NCBI GenBank assembly: GCA_004794785.1
Contig: SJOL01007024.1
Span: 118,317-182,316, forward strand
Source of the DNA: Opisthorchis felineus
Taxonomy: Eukaryota; Platyhelminthes; Trematoda; Opisthorchiida; Opisthorchiidae
Reading direction: 5' to 3'
Length of the DNA: 64,000 bases
Below are positions 23,100 to 34,989 of this stretch, piece after piece. Made by a program: the position numbers and the translations under genes. The notes beneath the pieces are model-generated. The model was not told where the DNA came from. It saw nothing but the letters and a program-made list of their open reading frames with translations, and did not search any database. Within the stretch, counting starts at the first letter, position 1; every line of letters begins with the position of its first letter.

Positions 23100-23945
23100 T
23101 TAAGGGCTAGTGAGAGTGTACTTGTTCTTGATGGCTATGGATTTCCCTGAAAAAGCGATGCTTTGTTGGTAGGAGGGTCTTTCGCGTGCCAAGAGACGTA
23201 AGGCCAGGACGAGAGATTATTTTCGTAAATGTTGGCAGGGTGATGGGTTAGCCGATGTGGCAAGCAGCAAGAAGGTTAGCTGTTGGCCTGGTCTGTGCTG
23301 GCCATGAGGGGGTGAGATAGGCATGGAGCGGTTTTAGTCTCTAGCTTTTTGAGAGTCATATCAGAAGGGCTCCTTTATGCAGGGAGTTGGTGCAATAAGG
23401 GGTGAAAATACATAACGAACAATGCAAGCAGATACTTTTGAGATGGTGAACAAGGACTAACTTAACTTAAGTTACAGTGTGAGGTAAACAGGGCCATAAT
23501 GTGGGAGGGAAATTGAAGAATAGAATATGGGTCGCTAGGTTTTGAATAATCGCTCTCGGCTTCAACAAGTGGTGTACTGCGAAAAAGCCCGTTTGCGCTT
23601 GCCCTTAATGCTAGCCGTGAAAGATTTGGAATTTTGTTATATCTCTTTATTTGTAGATTGGCGGCTCACGGGGCAGTAGAGAGGAGCGTGTGTTGTGTTC
23701 GGCTGACGAAGTGGACTTGTGGCGGTGTAACCCTAACTAGGCCACTGGGAATACAGTTTTGCATGTCAATGTGAGCCATGGGCATTGCAAGGTATCTTCA
23801 GGCTATGCCACGCATTTTTACCAGTCAAAGATACAGTTTTCTTCCACCTGTATTTTATAGCGTCGCCAGACAAATGACAGCATGAATAGATCAACCGAGC
23901 AGCTATCAACACCCAAGAACGGTGCCCTTTTATGAATTTTATAAG
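23100..23945 (-). mobile_element. R1 repeat, diverged copy D, 5' part
   Basis: Matches the 5' part of copies B and C in the same order: a gtggtgtactgcgaaaaag / gtggtgcatggcaaaaaag block, ggccatgggcattgca, ttcaggctatgcca, gcgtcgccagacaaatga / gcgttgccagataaataa, and a final atcaaccgag. Homology with B and C ends at nearly the same point in all three copies, which suggests that this is the true 5' end of the family. Confidence 0.6.
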
Positions 23946-23949
23946 TTAA

Positions 23950-26900
23950 ACAAAATACGGCGGTTTTCATTCCAAATGAACTCATTGCATAGCATTCATT
24001 CGTACCAAAAGGACAGATAAAGTCATTCTGTTTGCTTGTTCATGGCGATTCGTGTCGCATCACTTGGTCCTTTCGGAAAATTTACCGACCCTTGCCGCAG
24101 TTGCATTGGGATCGAAATTTCAACATCTTTAGCAGTCTCGAGTTTTGCATACGACCAGAATCATAAGCAGCATGTTAAACTACTGGACCAAGGCAAGGCA
24201 GTATTATTTGGCAAATCCGCCTAATGAAAGGCCGGGTCCCAGTCACCACCACACCTATTAAAGGAATTTACACTGGTGCGGTTTACAAACTTGGACGAAA
24301 ATGCTTTAAAATAGCTGACGATTCAAAGGACAAAGTTGTCATCGTGGCGCTGATTGGAGTTTCTGTCTGCATCCAAGATATAACAAATGGCTTTAAAGTG
24401 AAGCTCAAAATGGATTCTTGTCATGCTTGTTCTTGGATAGTGAGAAGAAAAAATACAAAGCCCCAATGAAATTAGGTAGACGTACAATATCCCATGGCGG
24501 TAACTGTAAAAAGCGTCTCGTGAACAAATCACTATATTTGCTGCCTCCAAATTAAATCCCCTATAATATTTACTTTACCTAAATATGATCTGAATTTAAG
24601 AATTTGTTGCATTAGTTTGCCGGTGTTCGGACCTGTGCCTAGTACAAAGCCGGGAATTTATGGCTGCTTGTCATCGAAGAAGACCTGGTTGGGAGCAGTG
24701 TTCTGAAACATTTGTGTTCATCACTCCATGGTGAGCCGTACACACGGGGTTTACCAGTAGAGCATAATAAACTTCCCAATTTCTGCGACAGACTCTAAGG
24801 CCATACTTCCGGTGTCTCCATATTTTGAGACTTTATTGCTTATCCAGAGCAGTTAAGGGCCCCCGCGTGATGCGCATGTGGAAATATGCTGAGTCCACGA
24901 ATCCCAAAATTTTGATAGCATCTTTGAATTGCGTCAGAAACAACTAAGGGTACGAGAAGAGGAAAACGTGGTGTTTTTCTGTCTTTTTAAAAAATTTCCT
25001 TCGTTTTTCTCTTCTATTCGCTGTAACATTCTGTTTTTCCTTCTTTTTTATTTTTTATTTCACTCTGCATCGCAATGCTTTCACTTGCCTTCCTTACGTT
25101 TCTTAAATTTCGAGGAAATGTGACACCGAATTTTGCAATGGAGACAGGGGACTGCAGACAAAATAAATTTGACCTCTGATAGAGTCTAGATAATCAACGG
25201 AGTTTTAACGATCTGTGCTAGTTGCTTGTTTTTCGTATGTTGCTCCGGTGGCCGCGTTAAGATAAACACGCCGAGTTTTTCTGTAGGGCGTGTGTTTTGA
25301 TCGTGGGGGCTCCGATTAGGGCTGCGCTCCGGCCAAAGGAAGTTGAACTGAAATATAGGTCTACGCACACCAGTCGCCTACCCTGATGTTCGTGGTAAGC
25401 CGGTGTCATCCTGCTTACGTATGCCGATGCAAGTTGAATGGGTGTCAAGATAAATGAGAATCTGAGCCCCGGAGTCTGTGGGTGAGGGCCAAACTTCCGA
25501 GTTTGAGCGCTGTACAAAGTGGGACATTCTAACCGCCTTGTAAACGATTCCCTAATGAGTGCTACAGTGTCCTTTGACTTGTGTCAAACAGATTCCAGCA
25601 GGCGATTACCTCCTTGAATAATTATCAGCTCACAGGTCTGTTGCCTTCAACCAGAGGCCTGGCAAGACCTTTACACAAAATGTGAAAATAAGTTCACTCG
25701 AACGGACCTACGTGATGTTCAATGAATCAGATCCAGACGAATACCTTTTTAGTGGACCACGTCAGATTATGAGAAGGACCGAAACAAACGGACATTTATG
25801 TTTCGCCGCCTTTCTCCAATTTGGAGCATTTTAGGCAATCACCCGAAGGGATGAATACTAACGGCTTGGTGCTCTATGCGCTCTGTGTGGCTTTATTTAC
25901 TTAAAGATGGGGGTTCACCAAATTTAAGAAGCCTTGGAGACGTCTTGCAGTGGCGCAGTGTTGCCTTGCTGCTCTCAGGACACCCTGGTTATGTGCCGCA
26001 TGTGCAAGTTCTTCTGTATGAAAGTGAAAGTGGTGGAAAGCTTTCATGTGAATAAAACTCGTTTCCTCAATTCATGGGTCTATTGTCCCAACTTCCAAAC
26101 GGTCTCAAGTTACAGAAAAAAAGTTGAGCATGGCTTCCAAAAAGTCTTCTTCCTAACCAACCTCAAAACTGCCTCCAGGCGGCCTCTAGTTCAAAACGAA
26201 GCGGTCCATAGAACTCACGAGAATTAGTCAGCTTATTACAGCCTATGCATAAGATGGGCATTTAAGGGCCCAGAAACGGCCCTGTAGTAATGTGCTGTCA
26301 CTCTTCGGTACTTCGTCAGAGCTGTCGTTACATTTTAATTAAATCTTGGGCTAGTTCTTCAGAGTACAATGACCCCTCAGATATCCTGGCCACGCAGATC
26401 ATTGCCAGTTGATAAATCTAGGACGCTCTTACCAGATCAGCCACAAATGGCCTTGGGTTGATCAGGAAAGAGATGGATCTGCTGGAAAGTTTAGGAGGCG
26501 GACTTATTTCACTTATTGTAAATGGGGCAGGCTAGACAATGGGAATAAAAGCATATGGCCCAGACACCCTGTGAACTGTTTCCATCGAAGAACGCCTAAA
26601 CACGCGCCCCGCTTCTCCTTTCTGATGCCCCAAGGGTTGCGCAGGTGCTTGTAATAAGCTGTTTCTTTGACCGTCATGAAGTAATCTATCTTCGCTTGCC
26701 TTATTGTGTTGTAGAGACGCGGTGGTCCTTGGACATTTGTAGCTCCTTCATGAGGCCACACGGGTGGGTGTGCTTAGTACATCCAAGCTTCGTTTTCTCG
26801 GCAAGCCACTTGCAAGCCGTGCTTCTAATAAGCCTTACAAGGGACAGTGGGTACTGGCGATGGCACGTAACTCGTTTCCTCTAGAGTCACTGATAGCCTC

Positions 26901-28705
26901 GCCTAATGTTGGTACCTCGGCCGTTACCGGTTTTCAATCATGAGGCCTAGTGTCGAAACTCTTGTCTCTCACCTTGAATGGCATCCTCAAACTAGTAAAT
27001 CTCTGAGCATAGTAGGCTTAAACTTCCAGCGGGGGTACCAGTGTATACCTAGTCAAGGTCACCCGGTTTTGTGACGAATATAACACTCCGTTTAATACTG
27101 CTACGCAGTGTTCCCAAAATATTCCACTATAACCCATTCCATCACCTGATTTTCCTGTTTGTCTTCTGTTGCGATTTATCGCAACGCTACTTACACTTCT
27201 GTTGCTTTGCACCCGATTTTAGTCCTGAAATGCCCTCATTTGTCCACAAACACACCGGCTGCTCACACACTGAATAGTTTTCTGGAAGTTTTGGGTGCAC
27301 ACAACTGACTTATCTTATGCTGTCGTTTATCTTTGTACGACTGTGGTCATGTTTAACGGTATGCTGCCCATTGGTTGGTATCCCGCAGGGAACGATATAG
27401 CTACGGCTGTTTTCTCACCCTTCGCCAAAAATCCTTCTAAATGTCATGACCTACTGGCTAAAAAAACACATATTTCGGGGGCTTACTGTCCGCCAGGGGT
27501 CTTTTCAGCTATTACACATTTTCCACCCCTTACTTGCTCAGATTGACCGCCGTGCACTCTCATACGGCGGCCCAAAGGCTCACAAGAAAGACATGCTCTT
27601 GTGCGCACATCAACAATTGCATTGTGCAGTTAACCCGCCGAGGTCTTCCACCACAATAAAATACACCCGCTTTTTAAATCCGGATACTCTTCGGTCGCCG
27701 CACCAAAGAGTCTGATTGCACCAGACAGTGTTACTTTCCTTTGTTTATGCGCCAAATTCTTTTCAACCCATCCTCATCATCTGCTATGTTATCCCATTTT
27801 GGAGGTAGCCGAACATCATCCGCTTGTGTTTATAAACTACCACTGCCACATCCCATCGAAACAAATTCCAGTCAGCATTTTTAAGCTCTCGTAGAGGTGT
27901 ACTGCGGTTTCTTCTGCAGAGAACTGCCTGCCCGTGAGCCACCGATAGATAGTCATTTTGGATCAGACAGAAGTATCCCCGAATCTTTATGGCCCCTTGA
28001 ATACCACCGCACGACTCAAACACTTTACATGGGACAAGCGCTTTCTACTCAAGTTACGGCTAAACCCTCGAAGGCATTGCAAACAATAATATCCATCGAT
28101 TGGTCCTATTCGTTATATTAATCTCTGACCAGAAACTTGCATTGGGTCAATTTTATACACCGCTTCTTTACATTTCCCTACACTGAAAGCTTCGCAAGAC
28201 CGCCATGCGTCTATTTGTGACCCTTTTTTCACCTCCTTTGGGGATTAAACTACCGGTCTATGGGAGATGAACTATAGTTAACATCCAGCCAACATTTGGT
28301 GAGATCTCAATACCCTGTTGCAGCCAGTCTTAGCCAAGTTCAGTAATCCAGGTGAATCCGCTTCCCGAAGTGCTTACGTGTTTATGGCCATCGTACAGGC
28401 ACGTTTCACCCGTCACTGAGCTCTCCAGTTTTGCCCACAGCGCTGGTCTTTGCGGCCAGAGTGGCAGAAACCTCTAGATGTATACAAGTCGAAGGCTACA
28501 CGGCCACTTCTCCCCTACAGCTACATTACCCCAGAGGTTCTACTCCATGGAACTTCATTACCCCAAACCAATCTTACGTGAACACTCTACAGAAAAAGTC
28601 CGTGAGGAGGCGATTTCCAGTCCGATGGGGCACTTCGATTACACGCGAATTTTCCCGAAAATTTTCCGAAAATTTTCATATTTTCATAATTTCTGTGCCT
28701 CATTT
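23950..28705. other. Long stretch with no supportable gene
   Basis: About 4.75 kb. Short open frames exist (plus 24224-24469, IYTGAVYKLGRKCFKIADD; plus 25934-26227; minus 26513-26761) but none has a motif or splice pair that I can defend. A minus segment at about 25257-25500 is open and moderately GC-rich; it may be an old repeat. Near 28652-28690 there is a local run of ttttc/gaaaattt repeats. Confidence 0.45.
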
Positions 28706-28710
28706 ACACC

Positions 28711-29160
28711 AGTAGTGCATTTTATTTTTCCGGGCGGAAATTAGGGTGGTGGCCTGCCTTCGTAAGCTCTTTTGGCAAATCTTTTATAAACAGCGGTTTC
28801 GTATCTTACGAAGTGCCATCTTGTCTTCCGAATCTCTTGCAGTTTTCCAAGAAATATAAGCTAAGACCCCATCTACAGAAGGTGACGGATTCTCCTGGGT
28901 AGCTTCTGGTTCTTTCGACTGCGCGCTGGTTTCTTTGGAATAAAAGCGGTGTGATCTTTGTGAATTTTCTGGGTGTTGGTCCGCTAAGTCCTTTTTACTG
29001 AAGCTTTTCTCAGTTCAAGCCTGTAAAGAAGGTGCGCTTTCCTGAGCAGTTCTCTTTGCAGCGCTTTCGAATACATGCCTTAGGGTTAACATTCCTGATT
29101 CGGTAGCAAAGAAGGAAGCGAAAGTCAGTACGCGGTAGCCACCGTGTCAAAAAAGCCTCC
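28711..29160. repeat. Flank segment shared by R1 copies A and B
   Basis: Identical by eye to 16958-17407 except perhaps for single bases, yet absent from copy C, whose tail at 41563 meets different sequence. On the minus strand one frame holds a stretch with VRYETAVYKRFAKRAYEG, which resembles the linker between endonuclease and RT in CR1-like LINEs. The shared flank may therefore be part of an older LINE. It is either segmentally duplicated with R1 or carried as a 3' transduction. Confidence 0.8.
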
Positions 29161-31153
29161 ATAATAATAATAATACTGTTTATTCCAAACTAGTGGGTGG
29201 CATACCTTCAGGCATGATCACAATGTTACAGCCAGAATAAGAGCATGACTGGTGGGGTTTGTGGGTACTGGAAAGTTCGTGGAAAATGGACGGTGACATA
29301 GACAGTTGGCATTACCCGAAGTAGACTTGTTCACGCCTGAGGCGGCATAGGTAGGGAGCCGTAATGGGGAACCTATCAGATGAGGCAGGATACTATCGTT
29401 AAGATTTGAAAGTGGCGGGCAAAAACAATACGAGGCAGGCATAGCAAGAGGCTTCCTGTCTGGTACGTGATAAAACTAATAAGAGAAAAACTTCAATCTG
29501 CAGAAAAAGTGGAACCAGAATAACGGATCAGGAGAGGCGGCAGAACTGGCACGATCTGACCGGCCAATTTGAACTGAAGCCTAAAACCCTTACCGAGGCA
29601 TCGTAGCCTCGGGCTGTTGGGCGTATGGCCAGAGTCACGAAAAGCGTAGGTGGGGTAATATGCTGTACGGGTAAATGGTAATAGGAAACTCAGAATCACA
29701 GTGTGCAGCGAAACTGGAGAGACTCACTAGTGTTGCTGCTGGAGCGGGATCGGGTGTAAAAGTTCCTTGGGAGAAGGAGTTCACGCAAACGCACAAGAAG
29801 GAACGCGAACTGCACGGAGAATGACCGAATTGGTGAGGAGCACAAAGTAAAAGACGTTGAGATGTTTAAATCTAATGGAAGGTCCAGCAGATCGGAATGA
29901 ACGCCTCCCGGAGGCAGCTTGGACCAGATGAAGACTTTGATTGTGGTTACAGGTAAGGGAACGAGTAGGCGAGAGGGCGCAGTCAAAGTAGGAGGTGAAC
30001 AGTTGTGGGTATGCTATCAAATTGGGTATGACAGTGCCGTGCCGTTACTGCACTGTGATACGTCAGTTTCTGGATAGCCCCGTGATGGACGTCGTGATTG
30101 AGGTAGTTGGGCTGGGATGCGCAGTTTTGTGAGCATCGGAATGTTGTGGGTTTTCCAGGGGATTCCGCAGGGAGACCAAAACCAATGTAGTATCGCAGAT
30201 ATTATTTGTTTTTTTTCGGTCGGGGATCTCTTCAGATGTAATGCACAGATCGAGTGGAGTGGATAATGGACAAACAGGGCGTCCATAGCACGTATCACCG
30301 CAGGTCAAAGCTTAGGAAGAAGATGAGGTGGGATGAGATCACTAAGGCCTAGATAGTTATTGGAGTCATCAGACAGGATATAGTCCTTTAAGAAAAAAAC
30401 GGAACGTTTGCTACAGATAGGGTGCTGATGACAAGCGGTCAAATGAGAGGGGATAAGGATGGATCTGCGCTAAGTTGTCTAGTCATCAAAGCCAAGCTGA
30501 GATTTCTAATTTATGCTATTATACTACCTGAGATAGAGGACAGTTCGATGTAGTTGGCAGAGTTGTGGCGTGGGAAGGGAAATCTAACACGTAGGAACTG
30601 GTTGAGGTGGAACTTCTGAGGTGGTGAACTAGATTTCCCGGAGGTTAATAGTGAGTTGGACAATACTTGGACAATCTTGTTTGGAAGGCGAACGTGAGGG
30701 GAGTGGTCTCCGATCCCCGGGGCACTACTAGCAGCTTCAGTCTATAAGTGGTGCATGGCAAAAAAGACTTTCGAGTCTAGCCTCGCATGCTGGTAGTGGA
30801 GGGACTGGAGTCTCACTATATATATATATATATGTGTATATATATGTATATATATTGTACGTTTCCACTCCTGGGAGCAGCAGGTAGGTATTTTTTGTTT
30901 AGTTAACGAGCTGGGTTTTGGTGCTGTGTAGCTTCAATTCTGACGAAGGCAGCTACAGCTATGCGCGTCGATGTAGGCCATGGGCATCGCAGATTATCTT
31001 CAGATTATCCCAGGTATATGGTTATTTTGACAGACGGAATGCCTGTTGTTTTCTCATCTGTAGTGTATTGCGTTGCCAGATAAATAACTCAACCGAGGCG
31101 AGTCCAACACCAGCAGCAACACACGGAAGACAGCAGTGCTGTTCTTTTAATTT
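29161..31153 (-). mobile_element. R1 repeat, copy B, apparently full length
   Basis: Minus-strand element running from about 31153 (5') to the (ATT)n tail at about 29161-29175 (3'). Copy C matches at an offset of 12395 (12396 after one extra T), and copy A matches the 3' 1.1 kb. B and C are nearly identical up to about 30525, more diverged from 30525 to 31150, then unrelated. B alone carries the (TA)n run at 30818-30860. No frame encodes a recognisable protein. It lies directly downstream of the CR1-like LINE on the same strand, so it could also be a very long 3' untranslated region of that LINE. The shared 5' break in B, C and D argues against this. Confidence 0.7.
30818..30860. repeat. TA-rich microsatellite
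   Basis: Alternating ta with occasional tg (tatatatatatgtgtatatatatgtatatatattg). It lies within R1 copy B and is missing from copy C, where the same place reads tgtatatttatattg, so it expanded after the copies separated. Confidence 0.9.
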
Positions 31154-31869
31154 CCCGAATTTAAAGGCCAGGCTCAGAACCACCGGCGATGGACGATGCA
31201 CCCGTGCTACTGCAGGGGTGGCGGGTATACGAACGTACCATGGTGAAGCGTAACAGAGCCACCCCTCCTGTAAGACGTACCCGTCCACCACACGAGGTTT
31301 TCATCCCTCGTGCATGCTACCAGAGCTGCAAGGTGGAAAACCATCCAAGCAGTCATAAATGCGGTTTGTGCATTAAAAAAATACTCCAGCTACCAGTTTT
31401 TTTTGGTCGGGGGGAAGCAAGGCCAGTAAAAACAGCTCAGTCAATTCGAACAAGCAAACGGCAAACAGACGCTGGCTGGCAAGTCGCGGAGGAGCCAAGT
31501 GAAATGACAGTTGCCAGTGGGACAATGGGAATGAAATGGTGATATTCAGGGCGAATGCACTATGGCTAAACGGCGACTGAGCATTGGCGAGCTGCCATGT
31601 CAAGCAGAGGCGTACCGCGATGCCGTGTGTGTGAGTGTTTAGTGAGCTGGGGAGCAAATCGTCAAATGGATATGATGTATAGGTATACATATATAATGGC
31701 GTATAGTAATGAAGAAAAAAAGCTGACTTTGGTTTTTTTGTCAGTTAGAGTTAGGCCGAGAGCACCAATAGCTAGACAGAGCTGATAGAGTAATCCGGGG
31801 TAGTGACTTTACTAGAACGAGGTATAATCAGGATATTTTTCTTGCCCACTAACTGTATCGTCGCTAGAC
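31154..31869 (-). other. Presumed 3' untranslated region of the CR1-like LINE
   Basis: Lies between the ORF2 stop (31870-31872) and R1 copy B on the same strand. No conserved frame is visible and I do not see an unambiguous short tandem terminus, so the true 3' end of the LINE stays open. Confidence 0.4.
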
Positions 31870-34800
31870 TCAAATGCGCATTGGACCCGATTCATAGAGG
31901 AGGTCGGGGGGTAGTTGGGTATTTAGTAAGGCGGCAGCAGTTTCACAGGTAAGGAATTTGTCCACGGACTGAGAAAAAGTATAATGATGCGTGATGTTTC
32001 GCAGCCGCTCAGGAAGGCTGTTCCAGATGCGAGCATAGTAAACTAGAAAGAAGTAGTGGCGTAGGTTTGTACGAGCTGGAGGACACACTAAGAGGTTGCA
32101 GGAGTTACGGAATCTGTAGCGAGGACGAGGGTTTACGTTTGGTCTAGCCTCTGCTATAAAGGCGTTTTTGTGCAGCAGACGGTGTAAGAGAGTTAGATTC
32201 ATCTTAAACCGTCTGAGCCACAGTGGTTCGAGGCCTAGGATTTGACAGCGGGAGCGGTAAGAGAGAGGGTTGGACCGAGGGAACAGTTTTTTCGTGAATG
32301 AGCGTTGGACGCTTTCAATTGCAAGTCTACAACTTTGGGTATAAAGGGAGGAGAATGAGGGACAGAATTCCACGATTGGTCGTACGCATAGCTTAAAAAT
32401 TGCAACCATTGTGTCTGGAAGGTGAAAGGAGCGTAGTATTAAGAAGCTGAGCCTGCGTGCTCGGGCGACCTGGAACTGCACCTGGTGGGAAAAGCTAAAC
32501 GAACAGGAGTATCTGAGGCCAAGATCTTTGATCTCCGTGGAATGAGGGATAGGATTTCCATTAATTGTGAAAGCATCTGCCGGGAGGGAGCAGCGGCAGG
32601 AAGTTATGCAGGATTTCGTGGAGGAGAAGCTTAAGCCAGAGTCGCTTGACCAGCGAGTCAGTGAATCTAGGTCTTGCTTAATCTGATTAAAGGTAAGGGC
32701 TTGTGCGGTGGGGGGGAATGTGTACGCGATTTTTATATCGTCCGCGAAGAGGAAGACCTTACCATGGGATATGGCTCCGAAGACGTCGTTAATGTACAGT
32801 AGGAAGAGGATGGGGCCTAGCACACTTCCTTGAATGACTCCACTGGTGATCGATAGTGGAGCTGATTGTATGCCCCCGATTTGTGTTATCTGCGTCCTGT
32901 CCGATAGGTAGGAGGCGAACCACTTAAATAAGGTTCCAGTGATGCCGACGGTACTAAGTTTATGTAGCAGGGATGCATGGGGGACCTGGTCAAAGGCTTT
33001 TTGAATGTCCAGGTAAACTGTTACAGTGGAGTAACCAGCGTCGTAGGCTGCTGTGATGGTCTCAAAGAAGTGAAGCTGGCAGCCACTTACGGATCTTTGA
33101 GACAGGAATCCATACTGCCGGTCATCTATGGCATTAGTAGTCAGGAGGAACTTGGTTAATGGCTTTTTGACGAGACGTTCAAGGGTTCTCATTAGGAGGG
33201 AGGTATGGTGTATTCCCCTGTAGTTGGAAGGAGTTTGTCTAGATCCTGATTTGAAGCGCGGGTGGATTATAGATTTCTTCCACTGGGAGGGGACGATTCC
33301 ATGGTTTATAGAGTGGGTAAAAAGACTTAATACAAGGATTTCAATATCTTGTCCGCCTTGTCTCAGAACACGGGGTGGAAGGCCGTCAGCCCCTGGCACA
33401 ACAGAGTCCTTAATCTTTAGAAGAAGGGAAGAAACGTCGGCTAAGGAGATGGTTACGTTACTGAGAGTCGGGTGTTTACTCTGAACTTTAAGGGTTTGGA
33501 GATATGCAGCAGTGGGTATGGGTTTGGAGTTGCAAGGAATGGGTAAGTAGCAGCTGGCGAAGTAAGCGTTTAGAAGGTCTGCTATACTGACAGGATCAGT
33601 GATGGGGCCACTATCTGTGAAATGCAAACAAGCAATTGAGTGGCTGTTTGGGGTGCAACGCCTACGGAACAGTCGGCTGAGTAATTTGGTATGGGAAGGA
33701 GCTCTGAGGACGGTGTTTTCTTCTTGGCGTTCGAGAGATACCCGCAAGAATTCTCGGTCAGTAGAGAGTTTATTGATGAGAATTAGTAAGGAGAAGTCCT
33801 GAGATTTCCGATATTCTCTGCTAGCCCGATGTATTTTGGCATCCAAGGTTTTTAATAACTTATCGTGGCCGTAGATACTGGAGTGAAAACGTTTTACAGG
33901 AGAAACAAGGTGAAGAGCGGTCAATAGGTTTTGGTAAAAGATGTCACAGACGCGGTGTGTGTTTGTCGAGAGGAAGAAGTCATCCCAATTCTGGGAAGCC
34001 AGGGTGGACGAAAAAGCTTGGAGAATATCCAGAGAGAGGAGATGAAACAGGGAGGGATTCAGAGGAGCAGTTTGTCCGCAACTGACTGCGTTGCAAGAAA
34101 CGACGCAGTGATCACTTCCTGGGAAGCGCGGGCCAACTGCAGCAGTAGCCAAATGGCCATCGTTGGACAATATTAGGTCCAGGGTATGTAAGCCACGAGT
34201 GGGGCTACGTACAATTTGGGACCAGCCCTCCACACTAAGTTGGGCAAGCAGTGCGGTGTAACGGGCGGGGCCCGTAGTGGGAAACCAGGAGATATCCGGC
34301 AGGTTGAAGTCACCCAGCAGAAATTTAGACGAGTGAGGAAGGGCATGTGCAGTGGAGATAATACGGGAAAGGTCAGCAATAGAGGCGGGGGAGGGGGCCG
34401 GTGGTAGATACATACATCCTACTAGTACAGGTCGTTTGGTCTGTTCTGTAGATATCCAAATGGTCTCTGGAATCCCTTCCAGGGAAGAATCATCAAAGGA
34501 GGTTGCACGAAGTTCTGATTTGGAATAGATGGCACAGCCGCCGCCTCTTGAGTTTTTCCTATCAGAGCGGTGAATATCATAGCCAGGGATTGAGATGGCC
34601 GTGTCTGGTGTTTCATCTGTGAGCCATGTTTCGGTCACGCAGATCATACTTGGTCGTGCGATGGCGCTAATTGCTCGGAGATTATGGATTTTGGGCAATA
34701 ACGAGCGGGAATTGAACAACATTATTGACAAGCTCATTGGAGAGCAAACAGTATTAAGTAGGAACTTTGTAACCTCACTGACGGAGGGGTTTGGTACTGG

Positions 34801-34914
34801 GGGGACTTGGTAGCTAGCGGAGGGGTAGTATGAAGCAGGGTTCAGGGTCTGCAGAGGAGTATTCAATACTGGTGGTAGATGGGTAAATAGTCGGGGTAAT
34901 AGGTCTGAGCCCAC
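31870..34914 (-). CDS. CR1-like LINE ORF2: endonuclease and reverse transcriptase, intact
   Basis: 1014 codons without a stop. The N-terminal endonuclease/exonuclease/phosphatase domain (about residues 60-290) shows LFNSRSLLPK, ICVTETWL, GGGCAIYSK, LLGDFNLPDISW and GSDHCVVSC, so the metal-binding Asn, Glu, Asp and His are present. The RT domain (about 530-790) shows WKKSIIHPRFKSGS, YLDIQKAFDQVPH, the turn SGVIQGSVLGPILFLLYIND and the catalytic FADDIKI. A thumb-type region with KDLGLRYSCSFSF and the C-terminal WNSLPERLRN follow. The protein nicks target DNA and copies LINE RNA at the nick. One oddity: the usual NYRPISLTS reads NYRGIHHTS. The listed start is a GTG; the frame is open further upstream, and the first ATG near the endonuclease core (SPMSLSIMLF) is a good alternative. 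Base composition and intactness mark this as the youngest LINE in the window. Confidence 0.88.
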   Translation of the reverse strand: MGSDLLPRLFTHLPPVLNTPLQTLNPASYYPSASYQVPPVPNPSVSEVTKFLLNTVCSPMSLSIMLFNSRSLLPKIHNLRAISAIARPSMICVTETWLTDETPDTAISIPGYDIHRSDRKNSRGGGCAIYSKSELRATSFDDSSLEGIPETIWISTEQTKRPVLVGCMYLPPAPSPASIADLSRIISTAHALPHSSKFLLGDFNLPDISWFPTTGPARYTALLAQLSVEGWSQIVRSPTRGLHTLDLILSNDGHLATAAVGPRFPGSDHCVVSCNAVSCGQTAPLNPSLFHLLSLDILQAFSSTLASQNWDDFFLSTNTHRVCDIFYQNLLTALHLVSPVKRFHSSIYGHDKLLKTLDAKIHRASREYRKSQDFSLLILINKLSTDREFLRVSLERQEENTVLRAPSHTKLLSRLFRRRCTPNSHSIACLHFTDSGPITDPVSIADLLNAYFASCYLPIPCNSKPIPTAAYLQTLKVQSKHPTLSNVTISLADVSSLLLKIKDSVVPGADGLPPRVLRQGGQDIEILVLSLFTHSINHGIVPSQWKKSIIHPRFKSGSRQTPSNYRGIHHTSLLMRTLERLVKKPLTKFLLTTNAIDDRQYGFLSQRSVSGCQLHFFETITAAYDAGYSTVTVYLDIQKAFDQVPHASLLHKLSTVGITGTLFKWFASYLSDRTQITQIGGIQSAPLSITSGVIQGSVLGPILFLLYINDVFGAISHGKVFLFADDIKIAYTFPPTAQALTFNQIKQDLDSLTRWSSDSGLSFSSTKSCITSCRCSLPADAFTINGNPIPHSTEIKDLGLRYSCSFSFSHQVQFQVARARRLSFLILRSFHLPDTMVAIFKLCVRPIVEFCPSFSSLYTQSCRLAIESVQRSFTKKLFPRSNPLSYRSRCQILGLEPLWLRRFKMNLTLLHRLLHKNAFIAEARPNVNPRPRYRFRNSCNLLVCPPARTNLRHYFFLVYYARIWNSLPERLRNITHHYTFSQSVDKFLTCETAAALLNTQLPPDLLYESGPMRI

Positions 34915-34989
34915 GGCAGGAGGTACTGTAATAGGCTCAGTATAGGGTACGGAATGACTTTGGGAGGAGGGCGTGCAGTTGAATGCAGA

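Noticed and set aside
24224..24469. 81-codon plus-strand frame with IYTGAVYKLGRKCFKIADD
   Set aside because: It reads protein-like but I could not tie it to a family, and no clear splice site or start context was found.
30818..30860. TATA-rich run as a promoter
   Set aside because: It is an expanded microsatellite inside a repeat copy and is absent from the sister copy.
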